DNA of 64,000 bases from Nitrospinaceae bacterium. GTDB taxonomy: Bacteria > Nitrospinota > Nitrospinia > Nitrospinales > Nitrospinaceae. This document shows, one piece after another, positions 1-8,775 of this stretch. Each line of letters starts with the position of its first letter. Within the stretch, counting starts at the first letter, position 1. The notes under the pieces are model-generated. The model made no database searches and had not been told where the DNA came from. It worked only from the letters and a program-made list of their open reading frames with translations. The stretch is taken from contig JAHELC010000010.1 of assembly GCA_024644405.1 (NCBI GenBank), positions 1 through 64,000 on the forward strand, in the 5' to 3' direction. The position numbers were made by a program, and so were the translations under genes.

Positions 1-47
1 AAACACCATCTTAAAAACGTGAATAAAATTTTTAATAGGGTATTCAA

Positions 48-770
48 ATGATGAAAACCATGAAACGATTGGAACAACTCTACGAAGGCAAAGCAAAGAT
101 CATCTATGCAACCGAGGATCCGAATCTGGTGATTCAGTATTTCAAGGATGACGCCTCGGCGTTCAACGGCATCAAGAAGGGCACCATCGTCGACAAGGGC
201 GTGATCAACAATCATGTTTCCAATGTCATCTTCAAATACTTGGAAGACAATGGCGTGCGCACCCACCTGGTGGAAGAGCTGAACGACCGCGAAACGGTGG
301 TGAAGCATCTGGAAATCATCCCGGTGGAAGTGGTCCTGCGCAACGTGGTGGCGGGAAGTTTGGCCAAGCGCATGGGCCTGAAGGAAGGCACAGAAATGAA
401 GGCGCCGATCCTGGAGTTTTATTACAAGGACGACGATCTGGGCGACCCGATGATCAACGAGTACCACATCAAGGAATTCGGCCTCGCTACGGCGGAGGAA
501 ATTGAATTCCTGCGAGAGCAGGGATTCAAAGTCAACGAGCTGTTATTCGAGTTTTTCAAGCAGAGGAACATCCGGCTGGTGGACTTCAAGATCGAATTTG
601 GTCGTCACAAGGGCGAGATTCTACTGGGCGACGAGATCAGCCCCGACGGGTGCCGGTTCTGGCATTGGGAGACCGGCGAGAAGATGGACAAGGACCGCTT
701 CCGGTTCAACCTCGGTCAAGTCGAAGAGAAGTACCAGGAAGTGTATCAGCTGATCTGCGGCCCGGCGTAG
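48..770 (+). CDS. purC: SAICAR synthase (PurC)
   Basis: Phosphoribosylaminoimidazole-succinocarboxamide synthase joins aspartate to CAIR with ATP in purine synthesis. The 240-residue protein has the usual family length and the N-terminal nucleotide-binding motif LYEGKAKIIY at about residues 11-20. Further family segments are VVLRNVVAGSLAKR and the late DEISPDGCRFW stretch. Three in-frame ATGs (48, 51, 60) open the gene. Position 48 is chosen because a weak GGG-type ribosome site lies just upstream; 60 is possible. It stands alone, away from the purH and purSQLF loci in this window. Its TAG stop codon forms the loop of a perfect 6-bp hairpin (762-776). Identification is secure. Confidence 0.96.
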   Translation: MMKTMKRLEQLYEGKAKIIYATEDPNLVIQYFKDDASAFNGIKKGTIVDKGVINNHVSNVIFKYLEDNGVRTHLVEELNDRETVVKHLEIIPVEVVLRNVVAGSLAKRMGLKEGTEMKAPILEFYYKDDDLGDPMINEYHIKEFGLATAEEIEFLREQGFKVNELLFEFFKQRNIRLVDFKIEFGRHKGEILLGDEISPDGCRFWHWETGEKMDKDRFRFNLGQVEEKYQEVYQLICGPA

Positions 771-776
771 CGCCGG
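762..776. repeat. 6-3-6 hairpin enclosing the purC stop codon
   Basis: CCGGCG-TAG-CGCCGG is a perfect inverted repeat whose three-base loop is the purC stop codon. A second small palindrome, AGCTAA-T-TTAGCT, follows at 777-789. The pattern recurs in other spacers of the window. There is no T-run, so it is not a standard intrinsic terminator. Confidence 0.6.
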
Positions 777-859
777 AGCTAATTTAGCTGGGGCGTCAAG
801 GCGCGATCCCAATGTTATCTTCGCCACCCGTATTATAAGTTACCCGTGGCGGTTCGCCA

Positions 860-948
860 TCGGGCAAGGCCCGGCGCAAATTTTCAATTGCGCACGAGGG
901 TTATCATTTGCCGTGAACTGTCAGCAAGTTGCCAAAGGGGGAGCCCCC
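860..948 (+). repeat. Intergenic repeat family, copy A
   Basis: Copy A lies between the convergent ends of purC and the small gene at 950. It has a left hairpin CGGGC-AAG-GCCCG (861-873), core 1 AATTGCGCACG (886-896), core 2 TTGCCGTGAACTGTCAGC (908-925) and a right hairpin GGGGG-AG-CCCCC (937-948). The right hairpin ends one base before the stop codon of the minus-strand gene. Core 1 and core 2 start 22 bp apart, as in copies B, C and D. Confidence 0.75.
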
Positions 949-949
949 G

Positions 950-1219
950 CTACAATTCCTTGCAGGTGACTTTGGTGGGGGGTGTCATTCCGCATTCCAT
1001 GGATTCGGTGCGGCCGTTGGCGGCGCCGGCACAGGCGGTGCTGACGCCGTTTTGAATGACGTCGTTCTTATCCATTCCCTCGACATCCTGGCAGACTTCG
1101 ATCCCGTTATAAGTGATGCATACGTTGCATTGGTACTTGCTGCCGGTCCAGATCAGCGAAATAGACAGGTAGGCGATCACTCCCAGGAAGACGAGGGTCA
1201 AGACCGAGCCTTTTTTCAT
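950..1219 (-). CDS. Small membrane-anchored hypothetical protein
   Basis: An 89-residue protein of unknown function. Residues 5-25 form one hydrophobic segment (signal anchor or signal peptide). The remaining part is small and cysteine-rich: about six cysteines, including the C-N-V-C pair near residue 31, which suggests a disulfide-bonded exported domain. Its ATG overlaps the orn stop codon (ATGA, 1216-1219), so the two are probably translationally coupled. That coupling and the sensible N-terminus support a real gene. No family recognised. Confidence 0.65.
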   Translation of the reverse strand: MKKGSVLTLVFLGVIAYLSISLIWTGSKYQCNVCITYNGIEVCQDVEGMDKNDVIQNGVSTACAGAANGRTESMECGMTPPTKVTCKEL

Positions 1220-1812
1220 GTTTCCTCGCCGGCCTCGGGTTTCATTTCCGAGACCAATGAAGTGGGCTCGATGAAATAATGATCCCGGTAAAAAATCAAT
1301 TCTTCGATGGATTCCTGGATATCGATCAGGGCCTTGTGCTCGTCACTTTTTTTGGGAAGTTTGCGACCATTGGGATACCAGCGCCGGATCACTTCTTTGA
1401 TGGAAGTGACATCGACGTTCCGGTAATGCAGGTATTCACTCAGCTTGGGCATAAACTTGTATAGAAACCGCCGATCCTGTCCCACCGAGTTGCCGCACAA
1501 AGGAGCCGCTTTGTAGGGGACATATTTTTTAATGAAATCGAGAGTGGCTGCCTCCGCTTCTTCGACGGATATTTTGGAATCCTTCACTTTCCGTATCAGG
1601 CCTGAGGCGCTGTGTGTCCTCTGGTTCCATTCATCCATCCGATCCAGGATTTCATCGTCCTGGTGAATAACCAGGGAGGGTCCTTCCTCAATGATGTTCA
1701 AATGGCTATCGGTAATGATGGTGGCGATTTCGATGATCACCTCGACATCCGGTTCCAGGCCGGTCATTTCGAGGTCCATCCATACCAGGTTGTAAGGATC
1801 CTGTTGACTCAT
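1216..1812 (-). CDS. orn: Oligoribonuclease
   Basis: A 3'-5' exoribonuclease that degrades 2-5 nt RNAs and linear dinucleotides such as pGpG. It is a DEDDh-type nuclease. The first motif is VWMDLEMTGLEPD (Asp and Glu near residues 12-14), and the final His/Asp motif is DEHKALIDIQESIEEL near residues 160-175. Its 198 residues are slightly longer than the roughly 180-residue proteobacterial enzyme because of a short C-terminal tail. It lies downstream of argF with about 50 bp between them and overlaps the small gene after it by 4 bp. Identification is strong. Confidence 0.93.
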   Translation of the reverse strand: MSQQDPYNLVWMDLEMTGLEPDVEVIIEIATIITDSHLNIIEEGPSLVIHQDDEILDRMDEWNQRTHSASGLIRKVKDSKISVEEAEAATLDFIKKYVPYKAAPLCGNSVGQDRRFLYKFMPKLSEYLHYRNVDVTSIKEVIRRWYPNGRKLPKKSDEHKALIDIQESIEELIFYRDHYFIEPTSLVSEMKPEAGEET

Positions 1813-1863
1813 GTATTATCCAATCCAGGTTTTTGCTCAGTTTATGGAAATATCACGACCCGG

Positions 1864-2778
1864 TTATTGCATCAGCGAAACCATGATCGCTTTCTGCAAG
1901 TGGAGCCTGTTTTCCGCTTGATCGAAGACGATGGACATCGGGCCGTCGATGACCGACCAGCTGACTTCCTCGCCGCGATGCGCGGGCAGGCAATGCATGA
2001 ACAGGGCATTCCTGCCGGCCGCGTTCATCATCTCTTCGTCAACGGTATAGCCGGCCAAATCTTTCAGCCGATTTTGTTGTTCTTTTTCCTGCCCCATACT
2101 GGTCCACACGTCGGTGTAAACGATATCCGCTCCAGCGACGCCTTCCTGAACGTTTTCCGTTAAAACGATCTTCAGCTCTTTCGCTTCGGCTTCTGCCCGG
2201 CTCATATCGAGCGCTTCCTTGGTGAGGGTGTAGCCTTTGGGGCTCACCAGTGAAATGTGCAGGCCGAATTTGACGCTGGCGAACAAAAGCGAAACGGCGA
2301 CATTGTTGCTGTCTCCCACGTACGCCAGTTTGAGACCTTCGAGTTTGCCGAATTTTTCCCGGATCGTCATCATGTCCGCCAGTGCCTGACACGGATGATT
2401 GAAGTCCGTGAGGCCGTTGATGACGGGTACCGAGGCATACTTGGCGAGGTCCAGCACATCGTTATGGGAAAAGGTGCGGATCATAATGCCATCCAGAAAC
2501 CGGGAGAGCACCTTTCCGGTATCGCTGATGGTTTCACCTCGCGCCAACTGCATTTCCTCCGGACCGAGGAACAACCCCATTCCGCCCAGTTGAAAAATCC
2601 CGACTTGAAATGAAATCCGGGTACGGGTGGACTTTTTATTGAAGATCATGCCCAGGGTTTTTCCCTTGAGCGCGCTCTCGAAATCCTGCGGGGAGTGTTT
2701 GATCCGGTCCGCCAGATCCAGCATGCCCGTCAACTCCTCCGAGGAAAAATCCGTCAATGCGATAAAATCTTTTTTCAT
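1864..2778 (-). CDS. argF: Ornithine carbamoyltransferase
   Basis: Makes citrulline from ornithine and carbamoyl phosphate in arginine synthesis. It has the carbamoyl-phosphate motif STRTR followed by the family segment SFQVG, the DFNHPCQALADMMTI segment and the ornithine-loop motif HCLPAHRGEEV. I place the start at the ATG at 2778 (MKKDFIALTDF). This gives 304 residues, the normal family length; an upstream in-frame start at 2829 would add 17 poorly conserved residues. It follows the arginine dihydrolase-like gene on the same strand by about 120 bp, so the neighbour could supply its substrate ornithine. Confidence 0.94.
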   Translation of the reverse strand: MKKDFIALTDFSSEELTGMLDLADRIKHSPQDFESALKGKTLGMIFNKKSTRTRISFQVGIFQLGGMGLFLGPEEMQLARGETISDTGKVLSRFLDGIMIRTFSHNDVLDLAKYASVPVINGLTDFNHPCQALADMMTIREKFGKLEGLKLAYVGDSNNVAVSLLFASVKFGLHISLVSPKGYTLTKEALDMSRAEAEAKELKIVLTENVQEGVAGADIVYTDVWTSMGQEKEQQNRLKDLAGYTVDEEMMNAAGRNALFMHCLPAHRGEEVSWSVIDGPMSIVFDQAENRLHLQKAIMVSLMQ

Positions 2779-2901
2779 AGGTAAATTCAGGTCAAAAGGC
2801 CGCCGAGAGGGATCGCCAAAAAAAAGCATTCTACACGATAACCCCGTTCAGGACCATCCGGGAGCAGTAAAAACTGAGGAAATTCAGGGAGTTGCCGGCT
2901 T

Positions 2902-3705
2902 TCAGAGGGATAGGGTGAGGCACTTGTTGGCGCCACCGGCCTTCAGGAATTCCGAGACGGGCTGGATGACAGGCGTATATCCTTTTTGTTCAAGCAGTTG
3001 AATGAGTTCCGGCCCGGCGTGATTCAGGAACAGCACCCGGTCGACCAGCACCGCATTGCAGGCAAAGTGAACGGCGTCTTCCTCGGTAACGATGATCCGG
3101 TTTTCCGGGCGGACATGCGCTTGGATGGTTTTCAGGGACTCCGCGTCGAAAGCAGCCGGGAAATACATGACCTGATCTTCCAGCAGGGGACAGAAACAGG
3201 TGTCGAGATGATAGAAGCTGGGATGTATCAACTTCAGGGACACCACTTCCATCTCCAATTGCTCAGCCAGGAATTGATGCGCTTCCCGGTCGGTGCGGAA
3301 GCCGTAACCGGCCCACAACAGTTTCCGGCCGGGTTGCAACAGGGCGTCGCCCGCGCCCTCAAAAAACAGGTTTTTGGGAAGCCCGGTGTGGCGGGTGGTG
3401 CGGGTTTTGAACCATTCGCGGAAAAGCGGTTCCTCCCGCCGGCGTTCCTCATGCTTGAACCGGCTGGGAATGAAGTGGCCGTCGACCATCAATCCGGCGT
3501 TGGCGGTGAACACCAGGTCGGGAACGTGGGGTTGCGGATCGATCAGGTGGACTTCGGCCTGGCTCCGGAGGGCATGGTAAAACTCGGTCCACTGCCGCAG
3601 GGCGACGGCGGAATCGACCTGACCGATCTGGCCTTCCATCCAGGGGTTGATCGCGTAGCGGACCCCGAAATATTCTGGTGCACACATTAAAACATTGGGC
3701 TTCAT
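2902..3705 (-). CDS. Stand-alone arginine dihydrolase-like guanidino-group hydrolase
   Basis: A 267-residue member of the amidinotransferase/DDAH/arginine deiminase fold. Visible motifs are INPWM (Asn20), DLVFTANAG (Asn69), FEGAGD (Glu116, Asp120), YHLDTCF (His166) and the C-terminal catalytic cysteine in GGANKCLTL (Cys262). From memory, the cyanobacterial arginine dihydrolase ArgZ/AgrE uses Asn22, Asn71, His168 and Cys264, all shifted by two here. I therefore favour arginine to ornithine plus ammonia and CO2, over DDAH or plain deiminase. The large C-terminal domain of cyanobacterial ArgZ is absent. The start at 3705 has a GGAG ribosome site six bases upstream. argF follows directly. Confidence 0.75.
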   Translation of the reverse strand: MKPNVLMCAPEYFGVRYAINPWMEGQIGQVDSAVALRQWTEFYHALRSQAEVHLIDPQPHVPDLVFTANAGLMVDGHFIPSRFKHEERRREEPLFREWFKTRTTRHTGLPKNLFFEGAGDALLQPGRKLLWAGYGFRTDREAHQFLAEQLEMEVVSLKLIHPSFYHLDTCFCPLLEDQVMYFPAAFDAESLKTIQAHVRPENRIIVTEEDAVHFACNAVLVDRVLFLNHAGPELIQLLEQKGYTPVIQPVSEFLKAGGANKCLTLSL

Positions 3706-3827
3706 ACCGAACTCCAAAAAATACACTTTGCCTGTTTAGATGAGAAAAGCGGCAATTCGGTTGCTTCTTATTGGCAGGAATCAGTTAGATGGAAAGTGAC
3801 TTTGAGGCATGAAAAGGTAAGTTTAAT

Positions 3828-3928
3828 GCGGAGTACCTCCGCAGGTAATTTAAAAACTCCGGTTAGCGACGATAACGGTGCAACCCGATATACCGTCTCA
3901 GCAAAGTAAGCCCCGGCGCTACGCCGGG
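3828..3928 (+). repeat. Intergenic repeat family, diverged copy F
   Basis: Left hairpin GCGGAG-TAC-CTCCGC (3828-3842), then 19 bp, then a diverged core 1 (GTTAGCGACGA, from 3862) and a diverged core 2 ending TCTCAGC at 3902. The right hairpin is CCCGGCG-CTA-CGCCGGG (3912-3928). The right hairpin ends two bases before the stop codon of the minus-strand TPR gene. The left half matches copy E closely (same 19-bp spacer, both starting AGGTA). Confidence 0.65.
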
Positions 3929-3930
3929 TG

Positions 3931-4590
3931 TTACAGGTTCAACTGTTTTTCGAAGACGGTAAAGACAGAGGATTCGTAGGTTTCGCGCACTTTTTTGAGG
4001 TTGTTGGTTCGCCACAGGTCGGAAAAATCCGGGGGGTACATTTCGAATCCTTTGATCTGGCCGATCATGATGCGGACGTGCTGATACCAGCTAATGTTCT
4101 TTTGTGACTTGAACAGTTTTTTCACTTGACGCAGTACCTGTACGGCCTCTACCAGCTTTTGGTCGCCGAACAGGCAGATTCCGTAGCCGACGAAAGCCAG
4201 CCCCTCTTCGGGTCTCATCACGGTAGCTTTCTGGTACGCTTCTGCCGCTTCGGCGTATTGATGGGTCGCGCTCAACATGTTGCCGAGATTGAACTGGACG
4301 TCGTAATGATCGGGGTAAGAGGCGGCCAGGGCCTTGGCGGATTGCAGCGCTTGGCTGATATCGCCAGTCCGGGAATAAGCAATGGTCATTTTGACCTGAG
4401 CGTAAATGTGGAGTTTTTTTTCGGGCCGGGTTTGCAGGAACTTTTGCCACTCCGGAATCGACTCGGCTATGAAACCCTGCCGGTCCAGCTCCAGGGCCTC
4501 CTTCAGGGCGGAATCCCCGGCAAACAGGGTGTGCGGTCCGAGTCCGAGAACCCAAAGCCCAACAACGATATAAACTGCCAGTGTACGCAT
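3931..4590 (-). CDS. Exported TPR-repeat protein
   Basis: A 219-residue protein with an N-terminal signal peptide (hydrophobic residues 5-22, cleavage likely after FAG/GDS). It is followed by about three to four tetratricopeptide repeats; alanine- and tyrosine-rich helix pairs such as DVQFNLGNMLSATHQYAEAAEAYQKA are clear. It is probably a periplasmic scaffold for protein-protein contacts. It starts 14 bp after the glnD stop on the same strand, so it is likely co-transcribed with glnD, though no functional link is evident. Specific role unknown. Confidence 0.8.
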   Translation of the reverse strand: MRTLAVYIVVGLWVLGLGPHTLFAGDSALKEALELDRQGFIAESIPEWQKFLQTRPEKKLHIYAQVKMTIAYSRTGDISQALQSAKALAASYPDHYDVQFNLGNMLSATHQYAEAAEAYQKATVMRPEEGLAFVGYGICLFGDQKLVEAVQVLRQVKKLFKSQKNISWYQHVRIMIGQIKGFEMYPPDFSDLWRTNNLKKVRETYESSVFTVFEKQLNL

Positions 4591-4604
4591 GGGTTCTTTT
4601 CCGT

Positions 4605-7328
4605 TCAGGCCACTTCCGCCGAATGTCCCGGGAACACGGGCTCGGAACGGATGAGAGGCATCAGCGCTTTTTCAAGCTGTTTTTTGAATTTGGATTCCTG
4701 TTTGATGATTTTATGGACATCCTCCGGATTCAAATAAAATACGTTCGAGGAGGTTCCATAGTTGGAATGCAGGACCGCCCGTTGTATTTTCATATTGAGA
4801 TCGGAGAAGACCTTGGTCTCCATCATGATGGTTCCCATAATATCATGTGTTTCTACTTTGACGGCCCGTCCGATGATAGAAACCTTGAGTTTGATATTCT
4901 TGTATTTTTCCATTTCAATTTCGGTGGTGAGAGACCGCCCCTTGTAAAGAGTCGACAGAGGCACGCCGCTGACGAACACCTGCCGCAGGTCTTCGTTGAC
5001 CTGCTTTTGCATGTAGAAAAAATTGGAAAACTCGATGGGATTTCCCGCCTTGTCGCCGATTTTGAACACATCAAATACATTATCCTCAAGGGTATGGATG
5101 TTGGCTTCCATGATGCTGAGATGGTTGAAGGCCAGCACGGTGGCGATTTTATACAGCAGGCTGGTCTGGTCTTTGCAACAGACCACCAGTTCCGAAAGCT
5201 GTTCCGCTTTATAAAATAGTTCAGATGCAAACTGCTCCTGAGATTTTCGGAACTCGCTGTAAATCTGCAACTGCGATTTCATTTCGCGCGGCAGGCGTAT
5301 CATCTGAAAAAATTCCTTTTTTACCGGAATGGACACGTCTTCCTGTTTTTTGTGATGCAGGGTGTTCTGGTAAAAATATTTGAGCTGGTCGATCTGGCTT
5401 TGTGACATTTTCATTTTGGTGCCTGCGCGGTCGGCATAGGTGAGCAGGATCAGCATTTTGAACCGTTCGACATCCTTGTGCACCAGGTCCCAGACCATAT
5501 CAAACGTTTCGTCCTCGTCCGGGTCCAGCAGCATGAGGTCGTACATCATCAAGTGGCGTTCCACCAGAAACGCGATGTCACTGATCATCCGCTTGCTTTT
5601 TCCGTAGCCCAGAGAACTCAGAATACGGGGCACTTCGCGCGCTCCGACCAACTCTTCGTTTTCCCCTTCGGATTTGAGACCTTTGCCGATGTCATGCAGG
5701 AGCACCGCCATCTTCATGGTGGTCTTGTCCCTCAGGGAATGGTACAGCTCGACCAGAAAGGGATCGGATTCCGGATCGGTTTCAATATTGTTGAGTGCAT
5801 CCAGCGCGGCCAGGATATGGATATCCGTCGGAAACATGTGGACGTAAATGTCCTGCAGCAATCCACTGAGATTTTTGAATTCCGGAATGAAGAACGATTC
5901 CAGCAGTCCGAATTCGTGCAGATAACGAATGGCCTTGGCATAAAAGGTACTCCGGATCATGCTCCGGAAATATTCCTCGGCCTTCCCGGGTTCCTCACGG
6001 CTCTGGAAAAGGGGGGTCAGCCGGTTGATGTTGGCTTCGATGGAGCGGATTACGGGATACGAGATAAAATAATTCTTCCGCGCCACCAGAACGAACAGAT
6101 GGAATATTTCTATGGGGGAATGCCACTGGTAATTTTCGTGACCTTGCGCAAAGATGATCTGGTTTTCGGAGTTCAGGACAAAATTTTCGGACAGCTTTTT
6201 GACTTTCTCGTCGGTGGCAAAAGTGACGGATTCCCAAAACAGGTTGCGGCAGTTGCGTTTCATGGGAAGTACCGCGTTGAAAAAGTATTCCTGAAAAAAC
6301 TCGTTCACCTTTTTTTTAAATCCCATCGAATCGGCGATCCTGTCCCTGACTTCGAAGCGCATGACGTCTTTTTGAGAACCCTGCTGCAGGCAATGGAGAA
6401 ACATCCGCATGCGTGACAGGAAATTGAGCGCATTCTGCAGGTTCTTGAACGCCGGGGTGCTCAGCTTTTTGGTGGTATGCAGTTCGGAAAGCAGTTCGAA
6501 CTGGTTGATTTGCTCATAAGATTCGCGAATACGCACCAGGCTCGTTGCCCAGTAAAGGCGCCGCAATTCTTCCTTGATGTTCGGTTCCTGCTGGAACACC
6601 GTGTTCTGGATTTCAAAATAGGTTTTATGTTTGAAACATTCCTTCAGGATCTCTTCCTTGTTTATCAGGCTGGCGGTTTTGATGGAGCTTTTAAGTTCGT
6701 TGTACACCACCCGATTGCCGGCCACAAAACGATGTTCCAGAAGGGAATGAAAAGAGGGCAGGAGGACCTCATTGAGGGCCTGGTCTTCGGCATCGATTTC
6801 AGAAAATCCGGCGCTGCTGGAGGTGGGGAAAATATTCTGGTAGACAAACAGGTATTCGAAGTAATGGATGACCTGGCGCCCGATTTCTTTTTCGGTTTTG
6901 GAAGCTTCCGACCGCAGGACCATCTGGAGATCGACGTCCGAGCTGAAGTACATTTCCTCCCGGCCGTAACCTCCGCGGGCAACGATGGCGACGGGGACAT
7001 CGTTTTTCTTCAGAGGAGATTCGCGGTTGCGGTTGAACAACTCCAGTGCCGTGCGGTAGCTGGCGATCACCACCGCGTCCACCAGGGCAGTTCGTTTTAA
7101 AAGTAACAGGTGGCTGTTGTCCGAACGTTCCAGTTCCTTCTTCTGCCGTGCCGTTTCCTGCTCGACCCAGGGAGCGATCTTCTTTTTAAACTCGAGATAA
7201 AACGCCTGGGGTTTATCGCCGTCAAAGGGAGGTAAGGTTTCAGGTTGGGTCAGCCGATCGAGGGCGGCCTGAAGCTGACGGAGATATTTCTCCGCCTGCG
7301 TCCGGTTGGATTGGTATAAGTCCGTCAT
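4605..7328 (-). CDS. glnD: PII uridylyltransferase/uridylyl-removing enzyme (GlnD)
   Basis: A glutamine-sensing enzyme that adds UMP to PII and removes it. The order of parts in 907 residues is: nucleotidyltransferase motif GGYGREEMYFSSDVD (about 119-133); helical GlnD linker; HD phosphohydrolase motif LLHDIGKG (His545, Asp546); and two C-terminal ACT regions (about 730-800 and 815-885). The second ACT region (KVSIIGRAVKVETHDIMG) departs from the usual glycine-bearing loop, so its ligand binding may differ. Length is typical for GlnD. The start at 7328 is not backed by a close ribosome site. The TPR gene follows directly. The nearby arginine dihydrolase and argF make this a nitrogen-themed region. 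Confidence 0.9.
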   Translation of the reverse strand: MTDLYQSNRTQAEKYLRQLQAALDRLTQPETLPPFDGDKPQAFYLEFKKKIAPWVEQETARQKKELERSDNSHLLLLKRTALVDAVVIASYRTALELFNRNRESPLKKNDVPVAIVARGGYGREEMYFSSDVDLQMVLRSEASKTEKEIGRQVIHYFEYLFVYQNIFPTSSSAGFSEIDAEDQALNEVLLPSFHSLLEHRFVAGNRVVYNELKSSIKTASLINKEEILKECFKHKTYFEIQNTVFQQEPNIKEELRRLYWATSLVRIRESYEQINQFELLSELHTTKKLSTPAFKNLQNALNFLSRMRMFLHCLQQGSQKDVMRFEVRDRIADSMGFKKKVNEFFQEYFFNAVLPMKRNCRNLFWESVTFATDEKVKKLSENFVLNSENQIIFAQGHENYQWHSPIEIFHLFVLVARKNYFISYPVIRSIEANINRLTPLFQSREEPGKAEEYFRSMIRSTFYAKAIRYLHEFGLLESFFIPEFKNLSGLLQDIYVHMFPTDIHILAALDALNNIETDPESDPFLVELYHSLRDKTTMKMAVLLHDIGKGLKSEGENEELVGAREVPRILSSLGYGKSKRMISDIAFLVERHLMMYDLMLLDPDEDETFDMVWDLVHKDVERFKMLILLTYADRAGTKMKMSQSQIDQLKYFYQNTLHHKKQEDVSIPVKKEFFQMIRLPREMKSQLQIYSEFRKSQEQFASELFYKAEQLSELVVCCKDQTSLLYKIATVLAFNHLSIMEANIHTLEDNVFDVFKIGDKAGNPIEFSNFFYMQKQVNEDLRQVFVSGVPLSTLYKGRSLTTEIEMEKYKNIKLKVSIIGRAVKVETHDIMGTIMMETKVFSDLNMKIQRAVLHSNYGTSSNVFYLNPEDVHKIIKQESKFKKQLEKALMPLIRSEPVFPGHSAEVA

Positions 7329-7512
7329 AGCACGTTGTGACTCACGATTGCACCTCTTGGCAAAAATCCGAAAGTGAGTTTATTCGCTTGGAGTTACAGC
7401 CTGACATTTAAAAGAATATATCAAATGATGGGGGTTTTCAACACCGCACCACTAAAGGGGCAGCAATCTATGAATCAAGAAGTTAACCGGGTGGTGGGGC
7501 CTGCGGCGCGGC

Positions 7513-8532
7513 TTACAGGGTGCGGTTCATCAATTTGATGAACGGGCGGATATTGTCCATCAGGTGGGCGAATTTAACGGGTTTTAACGATTGCGGGCCG
7601 TCGGAGTAAGCATTGATGGGGTCCGGGTGGACTTCGATCATCAGCCCGTCGGCACCCGCGGCAATGGCGGCGCGGGCCATCGGTTCCACCAGGTCCCAGT
7701 GCCCGGTGCCGTGGCTGGGATCGATCACGATCGGCAGATGGGTTTCCTTTTTCAGCACCGGGATACAGCTGAGGTCCAGGGTGTTGCGGGTGGCCGTTTC
7801 AAAGGTGCGGATGCCCCGCTCGCACAGGATCACATCCTTGTTGCCTTCGGAAAGAATGTACTCCGCCGACATGAGAAATTCCTTGATGGTGGTCATCATG
7901 CCGCGTTTGAGCAGAATCGGTTTGGGTATGTTGCCCAGCTCCTTGAGCAGTGAAAAATTCTGCACGTTGCGCGCGCCCACCTGCAGGACGTCGGCGTAAC
8001 GGGCCACCAGTTCCGCTTCCCGCGGATTCATCACCTCGGTGACGATGGGCAGTCCCGTCAGGTCTTTGGCCTCTTTCAACAGTTTGAGGCCTTCTTCCTC
8101 CAGCCCCTGGAAACTGTAGGGGGAGGTCCGGGGTTTGAACGCCCCGCCCCGCATCATATTGGCGCCGGCCTTCTTGACGGCCTCAGCGACCGTGCATACC
8201 TGTTCGCGGCTTTCCACCGAGCAGGGTCCGGCCATGATGGCGATTTGCGGTCCACCGACGATCACACCGCCGCAATTCACCTCGGAGTTGGCGGATTTGA
8301 TCTCACGGCCCGCCAGCTTGTACGGCTTTAAAATGGGAATCACCGATTCCACGCCGGGCATGGAATCCAGCACTTCCATCAGGTGCTCCTTGCCGTGGTC
8401 CTCGCCGACGGCGCCGATCACCTGGCGTTCCACACCGACGATTTCATGAGGAGTGTATTTCAACTCTACAATTTTATCCCGGATAGCCTGTTTTTGCTCT
8501 TCCGTGGCGTCCGGCCCGATAACAATGATCAT
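7513..8532 (-). CDS. aroF: DAHP synthase (3-deoxy-7-phosphoheptulonate synthase)
   Basis: First step of the shikimate pathway, condensing phosphoenolpyruvate with erythrose 4-phosphate. The 339 residues include an N-terminal ferredoxin-like (ACT-like) domain of about 70 residues, typical of the Thermotoga/Bacillus-type I-beta enzymes that use it for feedback control. The TIM barrel carries [29 protein letters not shown] and the metal-site stretch DPSHGTGH. The ribosome site AGAGG lies before the ATG at 8532. It is divergent from dnaN across a hairpin-rich spacer. Confidence 0.93.
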   Translation of the reverse strand: MIIVIGPDATEEQKQAIRDKIVELKYTPHEIVGVERQVIGAVGEDHGKEHLMEVLDSMPGVESVIPILKPYKLAGREIKSANSEVNCGGVIVGGPQIAIMAGPCSVESREQVCTVAEAVKKAGANMMRGGAFKPRTSPYSFQGLEEEGLKLLKEAKDLTGLPIVTEVMNPREAELVARYADVLQVGARNVQNFSLLKELGNIPKPILLKRGMMTTIKEFLMSAEYILSEGNKDVILCERGIRTFETATRNTLDLSCIPVLKKETHLPIVIDPSHGTGHWDLVEPMARAAIAAGADGLMIEVHPDPINAYSDGPQSLKPVKFAHLMDNIRPFIKLMNRTL

Positions 8533-8595
8533 GCTTAAAACCTCTGATTTTGGTGAACTGGAATTGAAGTTATCACGCAGGATCAGCCAAAGTCA

Positions 8596-8652
8596 ACCAG
8601 CGTGACGCCCGGCGAATCGCCGGAGATGATTTGGGGCCAGCGTCACGCTGGT
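8596..8652. repeat. Nested inverted repeat between aroF and dnaN
   Basis: A 12-bp perfect inverted repeat, ACCAGCGTGACG (8596-8607) and CGTCACGCTGGT (8641-8652), encloses a 6-3-6 hairpin CCGGCG-AAT-CGCCGG (8609-8623). The right arm is itself self-complementary (CCAGCGT-C-ACGCTGG, 8637-8651). The same CCAGCGT/ACGCTGG hairpin recurs at 24324-24338 beside repeat copy B. It could form a cruciform in the divergent promoter region; function unknown. Confidence 0.6.
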
Positions 8653-8775
8653 CGCCGGTTTCAGGCTGTTTTCAGGGCTTTCGCGGGCCGGGGATTATTG
8701 TTTTGACAGGGTGATGAAAACTATGATAATTAAAAGCCCCGGTACCTTTTCCGGCCCACCTTTTGCGGAGGAATC

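Noticed and set aside
860-948. Repeat right hairpins as ordinary intrinsic terminators
   Set aside because: None of copies A-D has a T-run after the stem on the strand that would need it.
8533-8775. Replication origin next to dnaN
   Set aside because: No TTATCCACA-type DnaA boxes, no dnaA, and the inverted repeats belong to a pattern seen in other spacers.
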